From Vibrio cyclitrophicus (GTDB taxonomy: Bacteria > Pseudomonadota > Gammaproteobacteria > Enterobacterales > Vibrionaceae), in assembly GCA_023206055.1 (NCBI GenBank), contig CP065367.1, positions 1,178,001 to 1,242,000 of the forward strand: DNA of 64,000 bases, given 5' to 3'. Each line of letters begins with the position of its first letter. The stretch's first letter is position 1. The translations under genes were made by a program, and so were the position numbers. This document shows, piece after piece, positions 17,619 through 26,653 of the stretch. The notes beneath the pieces were generated by a model. That model was not told the origin of the DNA. It saw nothing but the letters and a program-made list of their open reading frames with translations, and made no database searches.

Positions 17619-18491
17619 CTAGACGCAGAAATGACAATCTTCGGTGTCTAAACCATACACGCCTTTTCGAATCGCAAGGTGCTCTTCACCAGCTTTTACG
17701 CCCATCTCATAACCTGCATTAAGAGTGCTTTTATCCATAGTTAAACGCTTCACTGCGAAGGCTTCTGGCGGCGCTATCACTTTAATGGTCGCATCTTTGG
17801 GTGGGTTACGAATGAACTCCAGAGACTGATTGTAGTTGTCGGCACGGACCGCCATCGACTCAGCAATATTTGGAAATTTCTTTAGTAATTTTTTCAGCAT
17901 CCATTGGTGCTTTTGAGGCTTCATTCGGTAACTCAAAGGATGAGAAAGAATCACCGTAATATCGCGTGCACCACGACGGTATGCTTCGCGAACCGGAATC
18001 GAATCAGCCACACCACCATCGGTATAGCAACCACCAGAGAAGCACGGTGTTTCACGATAAGCGATAGGTAGAGCCGTTGTTGCTTCAACCACGTTAGAAA
18101 GGTTTTCTGGCTTAATATGATAGTAATCGGCACTGCCTGTATCCACATTAGTCACAGCGGCAATCAGTGGGATACTTGAAAACATCTCACCACAATCGAG
18201 TGGATAGCGTTGGTTTGATTCATTCCACAACCACTTCACGTCCACCAAGTTACCACCCTTGGCAAAACGAGCCGGGTTGAAGAAGGTTTTGTCGGTCGCC
18301 ATCGTAGTGATCACGTTGTAGCTGCGTTTTGGTGCTTGAGATAAGTAACCAACCAAATTGGACACACCTGCAGACACGCCAATGGTAAAATCATAAGGAC
18401 GGAAATCGTCTTGCATAAAGGCGTCCAAAACTCCGGCAGCGAAGATGCCTCTCATTGCCCCACCTTCAACGATTAATGCGCTTTTACTCAT
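17619..18491 (-). CDS. Patatin-like phospholipase (YjjU-type)
   Basis: The protein is a cytoplasmic serine lipase or acyl hydrolase of the patatin family, 290 residues from the ATG at 18491 (MSKSALIVEGGAMRG). An upstream extension to 18572 lacks a ribosome site. The oxyanion motif GGAMRGIFAAGVLDAF, nucleophile Ser40 in GVSAG and the dyad Asp in TDGGV are all present. YjjU-type proteins share this layout, and their physiological lipid substrate is not established. The gene stands downstream of katA on the same strand but is separated from it by a terminator. Confidence 0.82.
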   Translation of the reverse strand: MSKSALIVEGGAMRGIFAAGVLDAFMQDDFRPYDFTIGVSAGVSNLVGYLSQAPKRSYNVITTMATDKTFFNPARFAKGGNLVDVKWLWNESNQRYPLDCGEMFSSIPLIAAVTNVDTGSADYYHIKPENLSNVVEATTALPIAYRETPCFSGGCYTDGGVADSIPVREAYRRGARDITVILSHPLSYRMKPQKHQWMLKKLLKKFPNIAESMAVRADNYNQSLEFIRNPPKDATIKVIAPPEAFAVKRLTMDKSTLNAGYEMGVKAGEEHLAIRKGVYGLDTEDCHFCV

Positions 18492-18651
18492 CTCAAACTC
18501 TATTACTTTATAAACTGATAGCTGCAGGATAATCCCATCCATCTTATAAAGATAATGGGATATGTTTATCAATTCGATAGGTAAAAACTATCAATATAGA
18601 TAGTTCAATTTCTCAATGAGCTAGCATTACTTGATGAACAGCGAGATCAAA

Positions 18652-18684
18652 AAAGGCCATCGAGTGATTCACTCAACGGCCTTT
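18652..18684 (-). terminator. Terminator of katA
   Basis: AAAGGCC/GGCCTTT arms enclose a nested GAGTGA/TCACTC stem. Read on the minus strand it ends in a run of T (plus-strand A's from 18649). Confidence 0.82.
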
Positions 18685-18708
18685 CGATTAACTAATCAAG
18701 ATGATTAA

Positions 18709-20160
18709 TTACGACTTAAATTCGCTCACATCGATTTCAAGCAGTTTACCAATGCCTTCACCGTATGCAGGGTCGGCTTTGTAACAGTGTCTTAGGTGAC
18801 GCAATTGAATTTCTTTAGGTACGCCGCCTAGGTTACGAGCAGTGTTATCAAACAGAATCGCTTGCTTCTCTGGTGTCATTAGGCGGAACAAGTCACCCGG
18901 TTGCGAGAAGTAATCTTCATCTTCACGGTGATCCCAATGTGCTGCTGCGCCATCGAGGTTCAATGCTGGTTCAGCGAAATCTGGTTGCTCTGCCCACTGA
19001 CCTTCATTGTTCGGCTCATAGCCTAATGTGCTACCAAAGTTACCATCAACACGCATTGCACCATCGCGGTGGTAGCTGTGTACAGGGCAACGAGGTGCGT
19101 TCACTGGGATATGCTGATGGTTAACACCCAAACGGTAACGCTGCGCATCACCGTAAGCAAACAATCGACCTTGCAACATCTTGTCTGGTGAGAAGCTGAT
19201 ACCCGGAACCACGTTTGCAGGGTTGAATGCAGACTGTTCAACTTCAGCGAAGAAGTTTTGCGGGTTACGGTTCAATTCAAACTCACCCACTTCAATCAAT
19301 GGGTAATCTGCGTGTGGCCAGATCTTAGTTAGATCGAATGGGTTGTATGGTACTTTCGCCGCGTCCGCTTCTGGCATCACTTGTACTTTCAGTGTCCATT
19401 TAGGGAAGTCTTGGTTATCAATGCTGTCTAGCAGGTCACGTTGGTGACTTTCGCGGTCATCGCCGATCACTTGTGCCGCTTCTGCATCAGACAAGTTCTT
19501 AATACCTTGCTGAGATTTGAAGTGGAACTTAACCCAGAAACGTTCGTTGTCTGCGTTAATAAAGCTGAATGTGTGACTACCAAAGCCGTGCATGTGACGG
19601 TAAGTCGCAGGGATACCACGATCACTCATCACAATAGTGATTTGGTGAAGCGCTTCAGGTAGAGAGGTCCAGAAATCCCAGTTGTTCTTCGCGCTGCGCA
19701 TGTTAGTGCGTGGGTCGCGTTTCACCGCATGGTTTAGATCTGGGAATTTAAGAGGGTCACGTAAGAAAAACACAGGCGTGTTGTTACCCACCATGTCCCA
19801 GTTACCTTCTTCGGTATAGAACTTCAATGCAAAACCACGAATATCACGCTCTGCATCAGCCGCGCCACGCTCGCCAGCTACTGTTGTAAAACGTGCAAAC
19901 AAGTCGGTTTTTTTACCCACTTCAGAAAACAGTTTTGCCTTGGTGTACTTTGTGATGTCGTGTGTAACGGTAAATGTGCCATAAGCACCTGAGCCTTTCG
20001 CGTGCATACGACGCTCTGGAATCACTTCGCGGTCAAAGTGGGCCAATTTCTCCAAAAACCAAACATCTTGAAGAAGTTGTGGGCCACGTTTACCCGCAGT
20101 TTGAACATTCTGGTTATGAGCAACAGGACAACCCGCAGCTGTAGTTAGTTTTTTACTCAT
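18709..20160 (-). CDS. katA: Heme catalase (small-subunit, clade 3 type)
   Basis: This monofunctional catalase of 483 residues converts hydrogen peroxide to water and oxygen. The second ATG at 20160 is chosen because AAGGA lies 7 bases upstream, and the N-terminus then reads MSKKLTTAAGCPV. The catalytic His lies in RRMHAKGSGAYGTFTVTHD, Asn in GNNTPVFFLRDPLKFPD, and the proximal heme Tyr in RLFAYGDAQRYRLG. The length fits small-subunit catalases, which bind NADPH. It is monocistronic. No clear OxyR site could be read in the 288-bp upstream gap, and that gap holds no gene. Confidence 0.92.
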   Translation of the reverse strand: MSKKLTTAAGCPVAHNQNVQTAGKRGPQLLQDVWFLEKLAHFDREVIPERRMHAKGSGAYGTFTVTHDITKYTKAKLFSEVGKKTDLFARFTTVAGERGAADAERDIRGFALKFYTEEGNWDMVGNNTPVFFLRDPLKFPDLNHAVKRDPRTNMRSAKNNWDFWTSLPEALHQITIVMSDRGIPATYRHMHGFGSHTFSFINADNERFWVKFHFKSQQGIKNLSDAEAAQVIGDDRESHQRDLLDSIDNQDFPKWTLKVQVMPEADAAKVPYNPFDLTKIWPHADYPLIEVGEFELNRNPQNFFAEVEQSAFNPANVVPGISFSPDKMLQGRLFAYGDAQRYRLGVNHQHIPVNAPRCPVHSYHRDGAMRVDGNFGSTLGYEPNNEGQWAEQPDFAEPALNLDGAAAHWDHREDEDYFSQPGDLFRLMTPEKQAILFDNTARNLGGVPKEIQLRHLRHCYKADPAYGEGIGKLLEIDVSEFKS

Positions 20161-20448
20161 CATCAATTCCTTATTACCATTTAGGTACAGCATCTTTGCT
20201 GCACCTTCACTTCTGTATGGTGGTTATTCATCACACAAAACCACGCAGCAATTAAGGATATAGAATAAGCCTGACTCAAAGTAAAATATAATCGTTTGTA
20301 ATTATCGTTATCATGGATAAAACCTATCGAATTAATGATCTAAATCATAATCATTCAATATTGATAATAATATTTAGAATATAATAATCATGAACTTACA
20401 TGACTCCATGAACTAGTTCCAAGGTTCTCCCTTTCCCATAATAACTCA

Positions 20449-21621
20449 CTAATTTTGCGATATTTTGTGACCTAACCGTAAAGTCGCAGCGATATTTCTT
20501 GCCGTTCTCGTTAAGTTAAGCTCTGCCTCTTGTAATACTTTTTCTAAAATTTGTGGCGATCTTACCGTTCCGAACAAGCTGCTCATTTCACCGTAAAGTG
20601 CTTCGACTTCAGTGCCTAATGACCCGGCAATCCCTATAGTCGGAATACCTTGTAAGCTCGCACGTTTAGCAATCCCATAAGGCGTTTTTCCTTGCAGAGT
20701 TTGGTTGTCCATTTGCCCTTCACCGGTAATCACAAGGTCTGCGCCTTTCAACACTTCATCGGCTTGTAGAACATCGAGCACCATCTCAATGCCGGGTTTA
20801 ATCTGCATATTGAATAGCAAACCTAGCCCCATCGGCGTACCACCAGCCGCGCCATAACCAGTGCGCTTATGAACGGGTTCATCGCCACTAACACAACCCT
20901 GCATCTCAGCGACTTGAGCAAAGTTCGCAAGTGCTTTATCCAGCCTCACAACTTGTTCTGGGCTTGCCCCTTTTTGTGGGCCGAATATATGGCTAGCACC
21001 ATTTTCACCACACAGCGGATTATCGACATCGCACGCGACAATCAATTCGATATCAGCACAACGTGAATCTAGATCGGAAAGATCAATAAATGCTAACTCC
21101 GCTAGCGCAACACCACCTCGATTAAGATCTTGCCCTGTATTATCTAATAGTGCTCCACCTAACGCTTGCACAATACCCGCTCCACCATCATTGATCGCAC
21201 TGCCGCCTAACCCAAGAATAATGGTTTGAGCGCCCTGCTCTATCGCTTCTAATATCAGTTGCCCAGTACCGAAAGAAGAAGTAACTAAAGGATCTCGCTG
21301 GACTGGAGTCAGTAGATCCAATCCAGATGCAGCAGCAATCTCAATCAGTGCGGTTTTATTTGGATTACGGTCTGACGGTTCAAGCATTGCCCACTCTGCA
21401 TTTACAAGTTCACCCAGTGGCCCTTCTACTTGGTGGGTTCGCTTCTGCCCCACTAAACCTTGCAGCAACACATCGACAGTACCTTCACCGCCATCGGCTA
21501 AAGGCAAGGTCACATAGGCAGCGTCAGGGAAGATTTCACGAAAGCCCTTTTCAATACACGCCGCCACCGATACCGCCGATAAAGATTCTTTAAACGAGTC
21601 TGGTGCAATAACAATTTTCAT
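20449..21621 (-). CDS. Glycerate kinase (GarK/GlxK type)
   Basis: This 390-residue enzyme phosphorylates D-glycerate, giving 2-phosphoglycerate in the GarK/GlxK family. The ATG at 21621 has GGAGCC 8 bases upstream and gives the typical start MKIVIAPDSFKESLSA. LADGGEGTVD, LGLGGSAINDGG and GEGQMDNQTLQGKTP are family motifs. It is divergent from the diketogulonate operon with a 426-bp shared gap, so linked regulation with sugar-acid catabolism is possible but unproven. There is no glyoxylate carboligase or tartronate reductase gene in the window. Confidence 0.88.
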   Translation of the reverse strand: MKIVIAPDSFKESLSAVSVAACIEKGFREIFPDAAYVTLPLADGGEGTVDVLLQGLVGQKRTHQVEGPLGELVNAEWAMLEPSDRNPNKTALIEIAAASGLDLLTPVQRDPLVTSSFGTGQLILEAIEQGAQTIILGLGGSAINDGGAGIVQALGGALLDNTGQDLNRGGVALAELAFIDLSDLDSRCADIELIVACDVDNPLCGENGASHIFGPQKGASPEQVVRLDKALANFAQVAEMQGCVSGDEPVHKRTGYGAAGGTPMGLGLLFNMQIKPGIEMVLDVLQADEVLKGADLVITGEGQMDNQTLQGKTPYGIAKRASLQGIPTIGIAGSLGTEVEALYGEMSSLFGTVRSPQILEKVLQEAELNLTRTARNIAATLRLGHKISQN

Positions 21622-21877
21622 AGAAGTTGGCTCCAAAACTTAACGAGATCTACCAAGAAATAATTCAAAAACAACAAAACCACTATATAGAAGACAGCTC
21701 AACTGTGCGTATTTCGCTCTCTGAATTTGACCACTCCCTCAGATTTCAGCACCACTATTTTATATTCAGTAAAGTTACTGTTTGCTCGAATTTCATAATT
21801 TGACAAATTTATTCCCGCGAAATTATCGAATTTCATTCGATTTAGTCTTAGAAACCAGATCCTAAACACGCTTTTTG

Positions 21878-22025
21878 TTTCGCATTGCGGAATTACAAAA
21901 TCTTTTTATCCCGTTTTTTAACCGCTTAACACTTATTAGAGAAAAACTTAATAAGGAAATATTTCGCAACTTTGCTCACAGAATATTTTCGGAATACCAA
22001 TAATAATTCATTCCGTATTATGGAA
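21878..22025. promoter_or_regulatory. Two copies of an IclR-type palindrome upstream of the diketogulonate operon
   Basis: TTTCGCATTGCGGAA at 21878-21892 and TTCCGTATTATGGAA at 22011-22025 share the pattern TTyCGyATTryGGAA. Each is a 15-bp palindrome with 6 of 7 base pairs matching. The second sits 22 bases before the yiaK ATG. They are candidate sites for the IclR-family regulator encoded at 30181-30939. The rest of the 426-bp gap (21622-22047) is AT-rich promoter sequence without a gene. Confidence 0.65.
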
Positions 22026-22047
22026 TTTAACTTATCGGAGAGCACTG

Positions 22048-23049
22048 ATGCCTTTAGTATCTACAGAAAAACTACAACAAGAATATGAACGAATCCTTTT
22101 GGCTCGCGACATGAAACCAGAGATGGCAACCAAGCTTGCAGCGGGTTTTGTTGAAATGGCAAACGAAGGCACTTACTCACATGGCATCAACCGTTTTCCG
22201 GTATTCATTGACCAAGTAGACAAAGGCCAAATCAAATTAAATGCTGAACCAGAATGCGTTAACAGCATGGGTGCATTAGAGCAGTGGGATTGCAACTACG
22301 GACCTGGCGTACTTAATGGTCTTATCTGTGCAGAACGCGCAATGGAATTAGCGCGTGACTACGGCATTGGTATGGTCGGCATGCGTAATTCAAACCACTG
22401 GATGCGCGGCGGAGCTTACGTATTAAAAATGGCTCGTGAAGGTTTCGCAGGGATTGCATCAACAAACTCAATCGCAGTAATGCCAGCTTGGGGTGGTAAA
22501 GATCACCGTGTTGGTTCGAACCCTCTAATCATGGCAGTAGCTGGCGATCCACCTGTTGTTGTTGATTGCTCAATGACTCAATTCTCTTACGGCCAACTTC
22601 AAAATTTCGTCCTTGCTGACAAAGAACTGCCTGTCGTAGGTGGCTTTGATGACAACGGTGAACTAACCAAAGACCCACATGTACTTTGGGAGAACAAACG
22701 TCTACTTCCAATGGGCTTTTGGAAAGGGTCATCAATGGCAATCGTGCTAGACATGATGCTAACAGCCATCACTGGCGGTCACTCAGTACCTGCACTAACT
22801 GAAGATATGGGTGGTGAGTTTGGTGTATCTCAATTCCTTATCGCTATCGACCTAAGCAAGACAATGGACGAAAGCACTTACGCACAAGAAATGAAGCGCA
22901 TTCGTGACTACGTACTTGAATCAGAGCCTGCAGAAACGGGCTCAGTGATGATTGCTGGTTCTGAAATTGAAAACTTCATCAAGAAACACGAAGCAGCTGG
23001 CGGCATTGAAATCAACGATGGAATTTGGGAACAGATTACGTCTCTGTAA
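22048..23049 (+). CDS. yiaK: 2,3-diketo-L-gulonate reductase (Ldh2/YiaK family)
   Basis: The 333-residue enzyme of the malate/L-lactate dehydrogenase-2 family reduces 2,3-diketo-L-gulonate to 3-keto-L-gulonate with NADH in the E. coli YiaK (DlgD) case. Family marks include the catalytic His region THGINRFP (here SHGINRFPVFI), GMRNSNHWMRGGAY and GSNPLIMAVAGDPPVVVDCSMTQFSYGQL. GGAG lies 8 bases before the ATG. It is the first gene of a long plus-strand operon, followed at once by TRAP transporter genes, as in E. coli yiaKLMNOPQRS. Confidence 0.92.
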   Translation: MPLVSTEKLQQEYERILLARDMKPEMATKLAAGFVEMANEGTYSHGINRFPVFIDQVDKGQIKLNAEPECVNSMGALEQWDCNYGPGVLNGLICAERAMELARDYGIGMVGMRNSNHWMRGGAYVLKMAREGFAGIASTNSIAVMPAWGGKDHRVGSNPLIMAVAGDPPVVVDCSMTQFSYGQLQNFVLADKELPVVGGFDDNGELTKDPHVLWENKRLLPMGFWKGSSMAIVLDMMLTAITGGHSVPALTEDMGGEFGVSQFLIAIDLSKTMDESTYAQEMKRIRDYVLESEPAETGSVMIAGSEIENFIKKHEAAGGIEINDGIWEQITSL

Positions 23050-23073
23050 TTAGCCAAAGGTAGGGAAAGCTTT

Positions 23074-23562
23074 ATGCAAAGTGTATTTAAGAGTATTTGG
23101 AAAAGTATCGATGTCATCATGGCGGTCATTCTGACTTGTATGATTGTACTGGTATTTACAAACGTAGTTTTACGCTACGGCTTTTCTTCTGGTCTTCGTC
23201 CCTCTGTAGAACTATCTCGCCTTGGTCTTGTATGGATTGTCATGCTCGGTGCAGCCGTTGTGCTGCGCCGAGGTGAACACCTCGCGGTTTCGGAATTTTC
23301 TGAACGACTATTCCCTAAAGCAGTACCCGTACTAAGACGTATTTGTTGGGTAATTGTATTGATATCAGTCGGCATGCTTTACGTCGGTTCATACCGTCAA
23401 ATGATGTCGAATTGGTCAGATATTTCTCAACTAACAGGGCTTCCTTCAGCGTTATTTTACTTAGCTGGCGTGGTGTCAGGCGTGTTAATGGGTGTGATTG
23501 CCTTTGTGCGAATCTTCAAACCAGACTGGCAGCTAGATAGCTTAGAAGAGGAGAAAGAATAA
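23074..23562 (+). CDS. yiaM: TRAP transporter small membrane subunit (DctQ/YiaM type)
   Basis: The 162-residue inner-membrane protein has four predicted helices (VIMAVILTCMIVLVFTNVVLRY, LGLVWIVMLGAAVVL, ICWVIVLISVGMLYV, LFYLAGVVSGVLMGVIAFV). It forms the Q subunit of a sodium-driven TRAP transporter that, in E. coli YiaMNO, takes up 2,3-diketo-L-gulonate. It starts 24 bases after yiaK, and its stop overlaps the next ATG by one base (TAATG), so translation is coupled. Confidence 0.92.
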   Translation: MQSVFKSIWKSIDVIMAVILTCMIVLVFTNVVLRYGFSSGLRPSVELSRLGLVWIVMLGAAVVLRRGEHLAVSEFSERLFPKAVPVLRRICWVIVLISVGMLYVGSYRQMMSNWSDISQLTGLPSALFYLAGVVSGVLMGVIAFVRIFKPDWQLDSLEEEKE

Positions 23563-24842
23563 TGACGTTAGCCATTTTCTTATCGGTATTGATTGTCTCA
23601 ATCTTACTTGGTCTTCCTGTCGCATTTGCACTGTTGTTATCTTCAATGGCGTTGATGCTTCATATGGACTTCTTTAGTGCAGACATTCTTGCGCAGTCTT
23701 TAATTAATGGTGTCGACAGCTTCACTCTGCTTGCCATCCCATTCTTCCTTATTGCAGGTGAAGTAATGGCATCGGGAGGTTTGTCACAGCGTATTGTTCG
23801 ACTAGCGACTACGTATGTCGGTCACCGCCAAGGTGGTTTGGGTTACGTAGCCATCATGACTTCGGTATTACTTGCAGGCCTTTCAGGCTCAGCGGTAGCA
23901 GATGCCGCAGCCTTGGTAAGTATTCTTTACCCAATGATGAAAGCAGCCAAATACCCAGAAGCACCTTCAATGGGTCTATTGGCATCCGGCGGTATCATCG
24001 CACCTGTTATTCCACCTTCAATCCCTCTGATTTTGGTTGGTGTTGCTGGCGGTATCTCAATTAAAAACCTATTCCTAGGCGGTATTGTTCCAGGCCTGTT
24101 GATGGGTATGACATTGATGTTTGTTTGGCGTTGGACGGTTCGTAAAGAAAATCTAGCGACCTCAGAAAAAGCGACAAAAGCAGAAAAGCGCGCAGCACTG
24201 AAAGATGGTGTTTGGGCATTGATGCTGCCAGTCATCATCATTGTTGGTATTCGCTTTGGTATTTTCACCCCAACAGAAGCGGCAGTCGTTGCGGCGGCAT
24301 ACGCAATCTTTATCTCTACGTTTGTGTACAAAGAACTCACCATTAAGAAGTTCTATCACATCGTACTGAACGCAGGTCGTTCGACCGCAATGGTAATGTT
24401 CTTAGTAGGTTGTGCAATGGTTGCAGCTTGGCTAATTACTGTTGCTCAACTTCCTCAACAACTCGCAGAAATGTTAGGTCCACTAGTGGATAGCCCTCGT
24501 CTACTCATGGCAGTGATTATGTTGCTTGTGCTGTGTGTTGGCATGGTTATGGACTTGAGCCCAACAATTCTGATTCTTGTACCTCTATTAATGCCTGTCA
24601 TCAAGATGGCTGGGATTGACCCAACGTACTTCGGACTGTTGTTCGTTATTAACTGTTCAATTGGTCTGATTACGCCTCCTGTAGGCACCGTACTGAACGT
24701 AGTGTGTGGTGTAGCTAGAGTTCCTATGTCTACGGCTGTGAAAGGTGTATTGCCATTCATCGCTGCGTACATGGCTCTGCTCACACTGTTTGTCATCTTC
24801 CCAAGCATTATCACTGTGCCAATGTCGTTTGTCATTGGTTAA
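23562..24842 (+). CDS. yiaN: TRAP transporter large membrane subunit (DctM/YiaN type)
   Basis: The 426-residue, strongly hydrophobic inner-membrane protein has about 12 helices and is the channel-forming M subunit. Family marks are GLPVAFALLLSS, LAIPFFLIAGEVMASGGLSQRIV, GSAVADAAALVSILYPMM and PPSIPLILVGVAGGISI. It pairs with the upstream Q subunit (one-base overlap) and the downstream binding protein (21-base gap). Confidence 0.93.
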   Translation: MTLAIFLSVLIVSILLGLPVAFALLLSSMALMLHMDFFSADILAQSLINGVDSFTLLAIPFFLIAGEVMASGGLSQRIVRLATTYVGHRQGGLGYVAIMTSVLLAGLSGSAVADAAALVSILYPMMKAAKYPEAPSMGLLASGGIIAPVIPPSIPLILVGVAGGISIKNLFLGGIVPGLLMGMTLMFVWRWTVRKENLATSEKATKAEKRAALKDGVWALMLPVIIIVGIRFGIFTPTEAAVVAAAYAIFISTFVYKELTIKKFYHIVLNAGRSTAMVMFLVGCAMVAAWLITVAQLPQQLAEMLGPLVDSPRLLMAVIMLLVLCVGMVMDLSPTILILVPLLMPVIKMAGIDPTYFGLLFVINCSIGLITPPVGTVLNVVCGVARVPMSTAVKGVLPFIAAYMALLTLFVIFPSIITVPMSFVIG

Positions 24843-24863
24843 TCCTCGACGGAGAAAATAATA

Positions 24864-25838
24864 ATGAAAACCCTACTAAAACTTACGTTACTTGCTTCAA
24901 CGATTGCATTGAGCTCAAACGCGCTTGCAACAACCACTCTAAAACTGGCGCACGCTGCACCAGAGTCAGATTTGCAACAAGACCTATCTTTGTTCTTTAA
25001 GAAAGAAGTAGAAGCTCGTTCAAACGGCGAAATCAAAGTAAACGTATACCCACAAGGTCAACTGGGCAGTGATAAGCAGATGATCGACGGTTCACGCGCA
25101 GGCATCGTTGATTTAGCGATGGTTGGCCTAAACAACTACAACGGTTTAATGCCTGAATCAGCAGCATTCACACTGCCATTCATGTTTCCAGATCGTCAAA
25201 CAGCGTACAAAGTACTAGACGGCGAGCCGGGTAAAGAAGTGCTAGCGAACTTCGAGAAATTCGGTCTTAAAGGTCTTGGTTTCCCAGAAAATGGTTACCG
25301 CAACATGACCAACAACGAGAAACCAATTCGTCTACCTTCAGATGTCAAAGGCCTACAAATGCGTGTTAACGGCTCGAAAGCGCTAAATGACATGTTCAAT
25401 GAGCTAGGAGCTAACCCCCAGCAACTTCCAGTATCTGAACTTTATACTGCACTTGAAACAGGCGTTGTTGACTCTCAAGACCACCCAATTTCTGTAACGC
25501 TGTCTTTCAAGTTTGATGAAGTACAAAAGTACCTAAGCCTTACACAACACGCTTACTCGCCTCTGGTTCTTACTATGAACCTACGTAAGTTCGACAAGCT
25601 AACTGAGGAAGAGCAAAAAATCATCGAAGAGGTTTCTGCTGAAGCCGTGGCAATGCAGCGAGAGCTAAGCATCCAGAAAGAAGACAAGATGATTGCTCAA
25701 CTAGAAGCAAACGGTATGCAAGTAAACCGCGACGTTGATGGTGCGGCTTTCCAACAGGCGATTCAGCCAGTATGGAGCGCTTACATCGAGAAAAATGGCG
25801 ATGTCATGATTAACAAGATCAAGCTAGCCACTAAGTAA
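24864..25838 (+). CDS. yiaO: TRAP substrate-binding protein (DctP/YiaO type)
   Basis: This periplasmic solute-binding protein of 324 residues has a signal peptide (MKTLLKLTLLASTIALSSNALA). The mature part shows the DctP pattern, with the carboxylate-binding Arg region in LKGLQMRVNGSKALNDMFNELGANPQQLPVSELYTALETGVVDSQDHP. By operon context the ligand should be 2,3-diketo-L-gulonate, but a related sugar acid is possible. A strong inverted repeat follows the gene and may protect its part of the mRNA. Confidence 0.92.
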   Translation: MKTLLKLTLLASTIALSSNALATTTLKLAHAAPESDLQQDLSLFFKKEVEARSNGEIKVNVYPQGQLGSDKQMIDGSRAGIVDLAMVGLNNYNGLMPESAAFTLPFMFPDRQTAYKVLDGEPGKEVLANFEKFGLKGLGFPENGYRNMTNNEKPIRLPSDVKGLQMRVNGSKALNDMFNELGANPQQLPVSELYTALETGVVDSQDHPISVTLSFKFDEVQKYLSLTQHAYSPLVLTMNLRKFDKLTEEEQKIIEEVSAEAVAMQRELSIQKEDKMIAQLEANGMQVNRDVDGAAFQQAIQPVWSAYIEKNGDVMINKIKLATK

Positions 25839-25851
25839 CGCGATTGAGTGC

Positions 25852-25894
25852 GATTGCCTAGCGCGTTTTTGGCTAAGAATTTAGCTAGGCAATC
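25852..25894 (+). other. Intercistronic stem-loop between yiaO and the 4-epimerase gene
   Basis: GATTGCCTAGC (25852-25862) pairs perfectly with GCTAGGCAATC (25884-25894) across 21 bases and has no T tract after it. This kind of structure after a binding-protein gene commonly stabilises the upstream mRNA and lowers downstream expression. Confidence 0.65.
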
Positions 25895-25932
25895 AACTCG
25901 TACTTCACCTCAATACAACATAGGCAAATACC

Positions 25933-26643
25933 ATGTCTCAAGAAACAAACACGTATCAAGAATTAAAAGAACGAGTGTTCGCAGCAAACTTACAACTTCC
26001 TAAATATGGCTTAGTTACTTTCACATGGGGCAATGTCTCTGAGATTGACCGCGAACGCGGCGTTATTGCCATCAAACCATCTGGTGTGGAATACGATGTA
26101 ATGACGGCAGATGACATCGTTGTTCTCGATTTAGAAGGCAACCGCCTTGAAGGCAAGCTGAACCCTTCAAGCGACACGGCTACGCACATTGAGCTTTACA
26201 AAGCCTTCCCAACCATTGGCGGCATCGTTCACACACACTCTCGTAATGCAACAATCTGGGCACAAGCCGGCCGAGACATTCCAGCGCTTGGAACCACACA
26301 CGCCGATTACTTCTACGGTGATGTACCTTGTACTCGCCTGCTAACAAAAGCTGAGATTGAGTCGGATTATGAGAAAAACACAGGCTTAGTGATCATCGAA
26401 GAATTCAACCAACGTGATATCGACCCGCAAGCAATGCCAGGTGTCATCATCGCAGGCCACGCACCATTTACATGGGGCAAGGATGGTTCAGATGCCGTGC
26501 ACAATGCAGTGGTAATGGAAGAGATTGCAGCCATGGCAACAGCCACTCGCGCTATCAGTCCAGAAGTAGCGATCCAACCTGAGCTGCTAGATAAACACTA
26601 CAACCGTAAACACGGCAAGAACTCATACTACGGACAGAAGTAA
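25933..26643 (+). CDS. sgbE: L-ribulose-5-phosphate 4-epimerase (SgbE/UlaF family), copy 1
   Basis: The 236-residue zinc aldolase-fold epimerase interconverts L-ribulose-5-P and D-xylulose-5-P, the last step of this pathway. Metal-binding HTHSRNATIWAQAG and GTTHADYF, plus GHAPFTWG, are intact. LPKYGLVTFTWGNVSEID and the C-terminal RKHGKNSYYGQK are typical. A close paralogue is encoded on the minus strand at 38433-39131 in the ula operon. It lies within the diketogulonate operon, 94 bp after yiaO and 10 bp before the HAD gene. Confidence 0.92.
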   Translation: MSQETNTYQELKERVFAANLQLPKYGLVTFTWGNVSEIDRERGVIAIKPSGVEYDVMTADDIVVLDLEGNRLEGKLNPSSDTATHIELYKAFPTIGGIVHTHSRNATIWAQAGRDIPALGTTHADYFYGDVPCTRLLTKAEIESDYEKNTGLVIIEEFNQRDIDPQAMPGVIIAGHAPFTWGKDGSDAVHNAVVMEEIAAMATATRAISPEVAIQPELLDKHYNRKHGKNSYYGQK

Positions 26644-26653
26644 GGCCTCGCAC

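Noticed and set aside
23927..24343. 138-residue frame on the minus strand inside yiaN.
   Set aside because: It lies fully inside a well-conserved membrane protein gene in the other direction and has no ribosome site, so it is a shadow frame.
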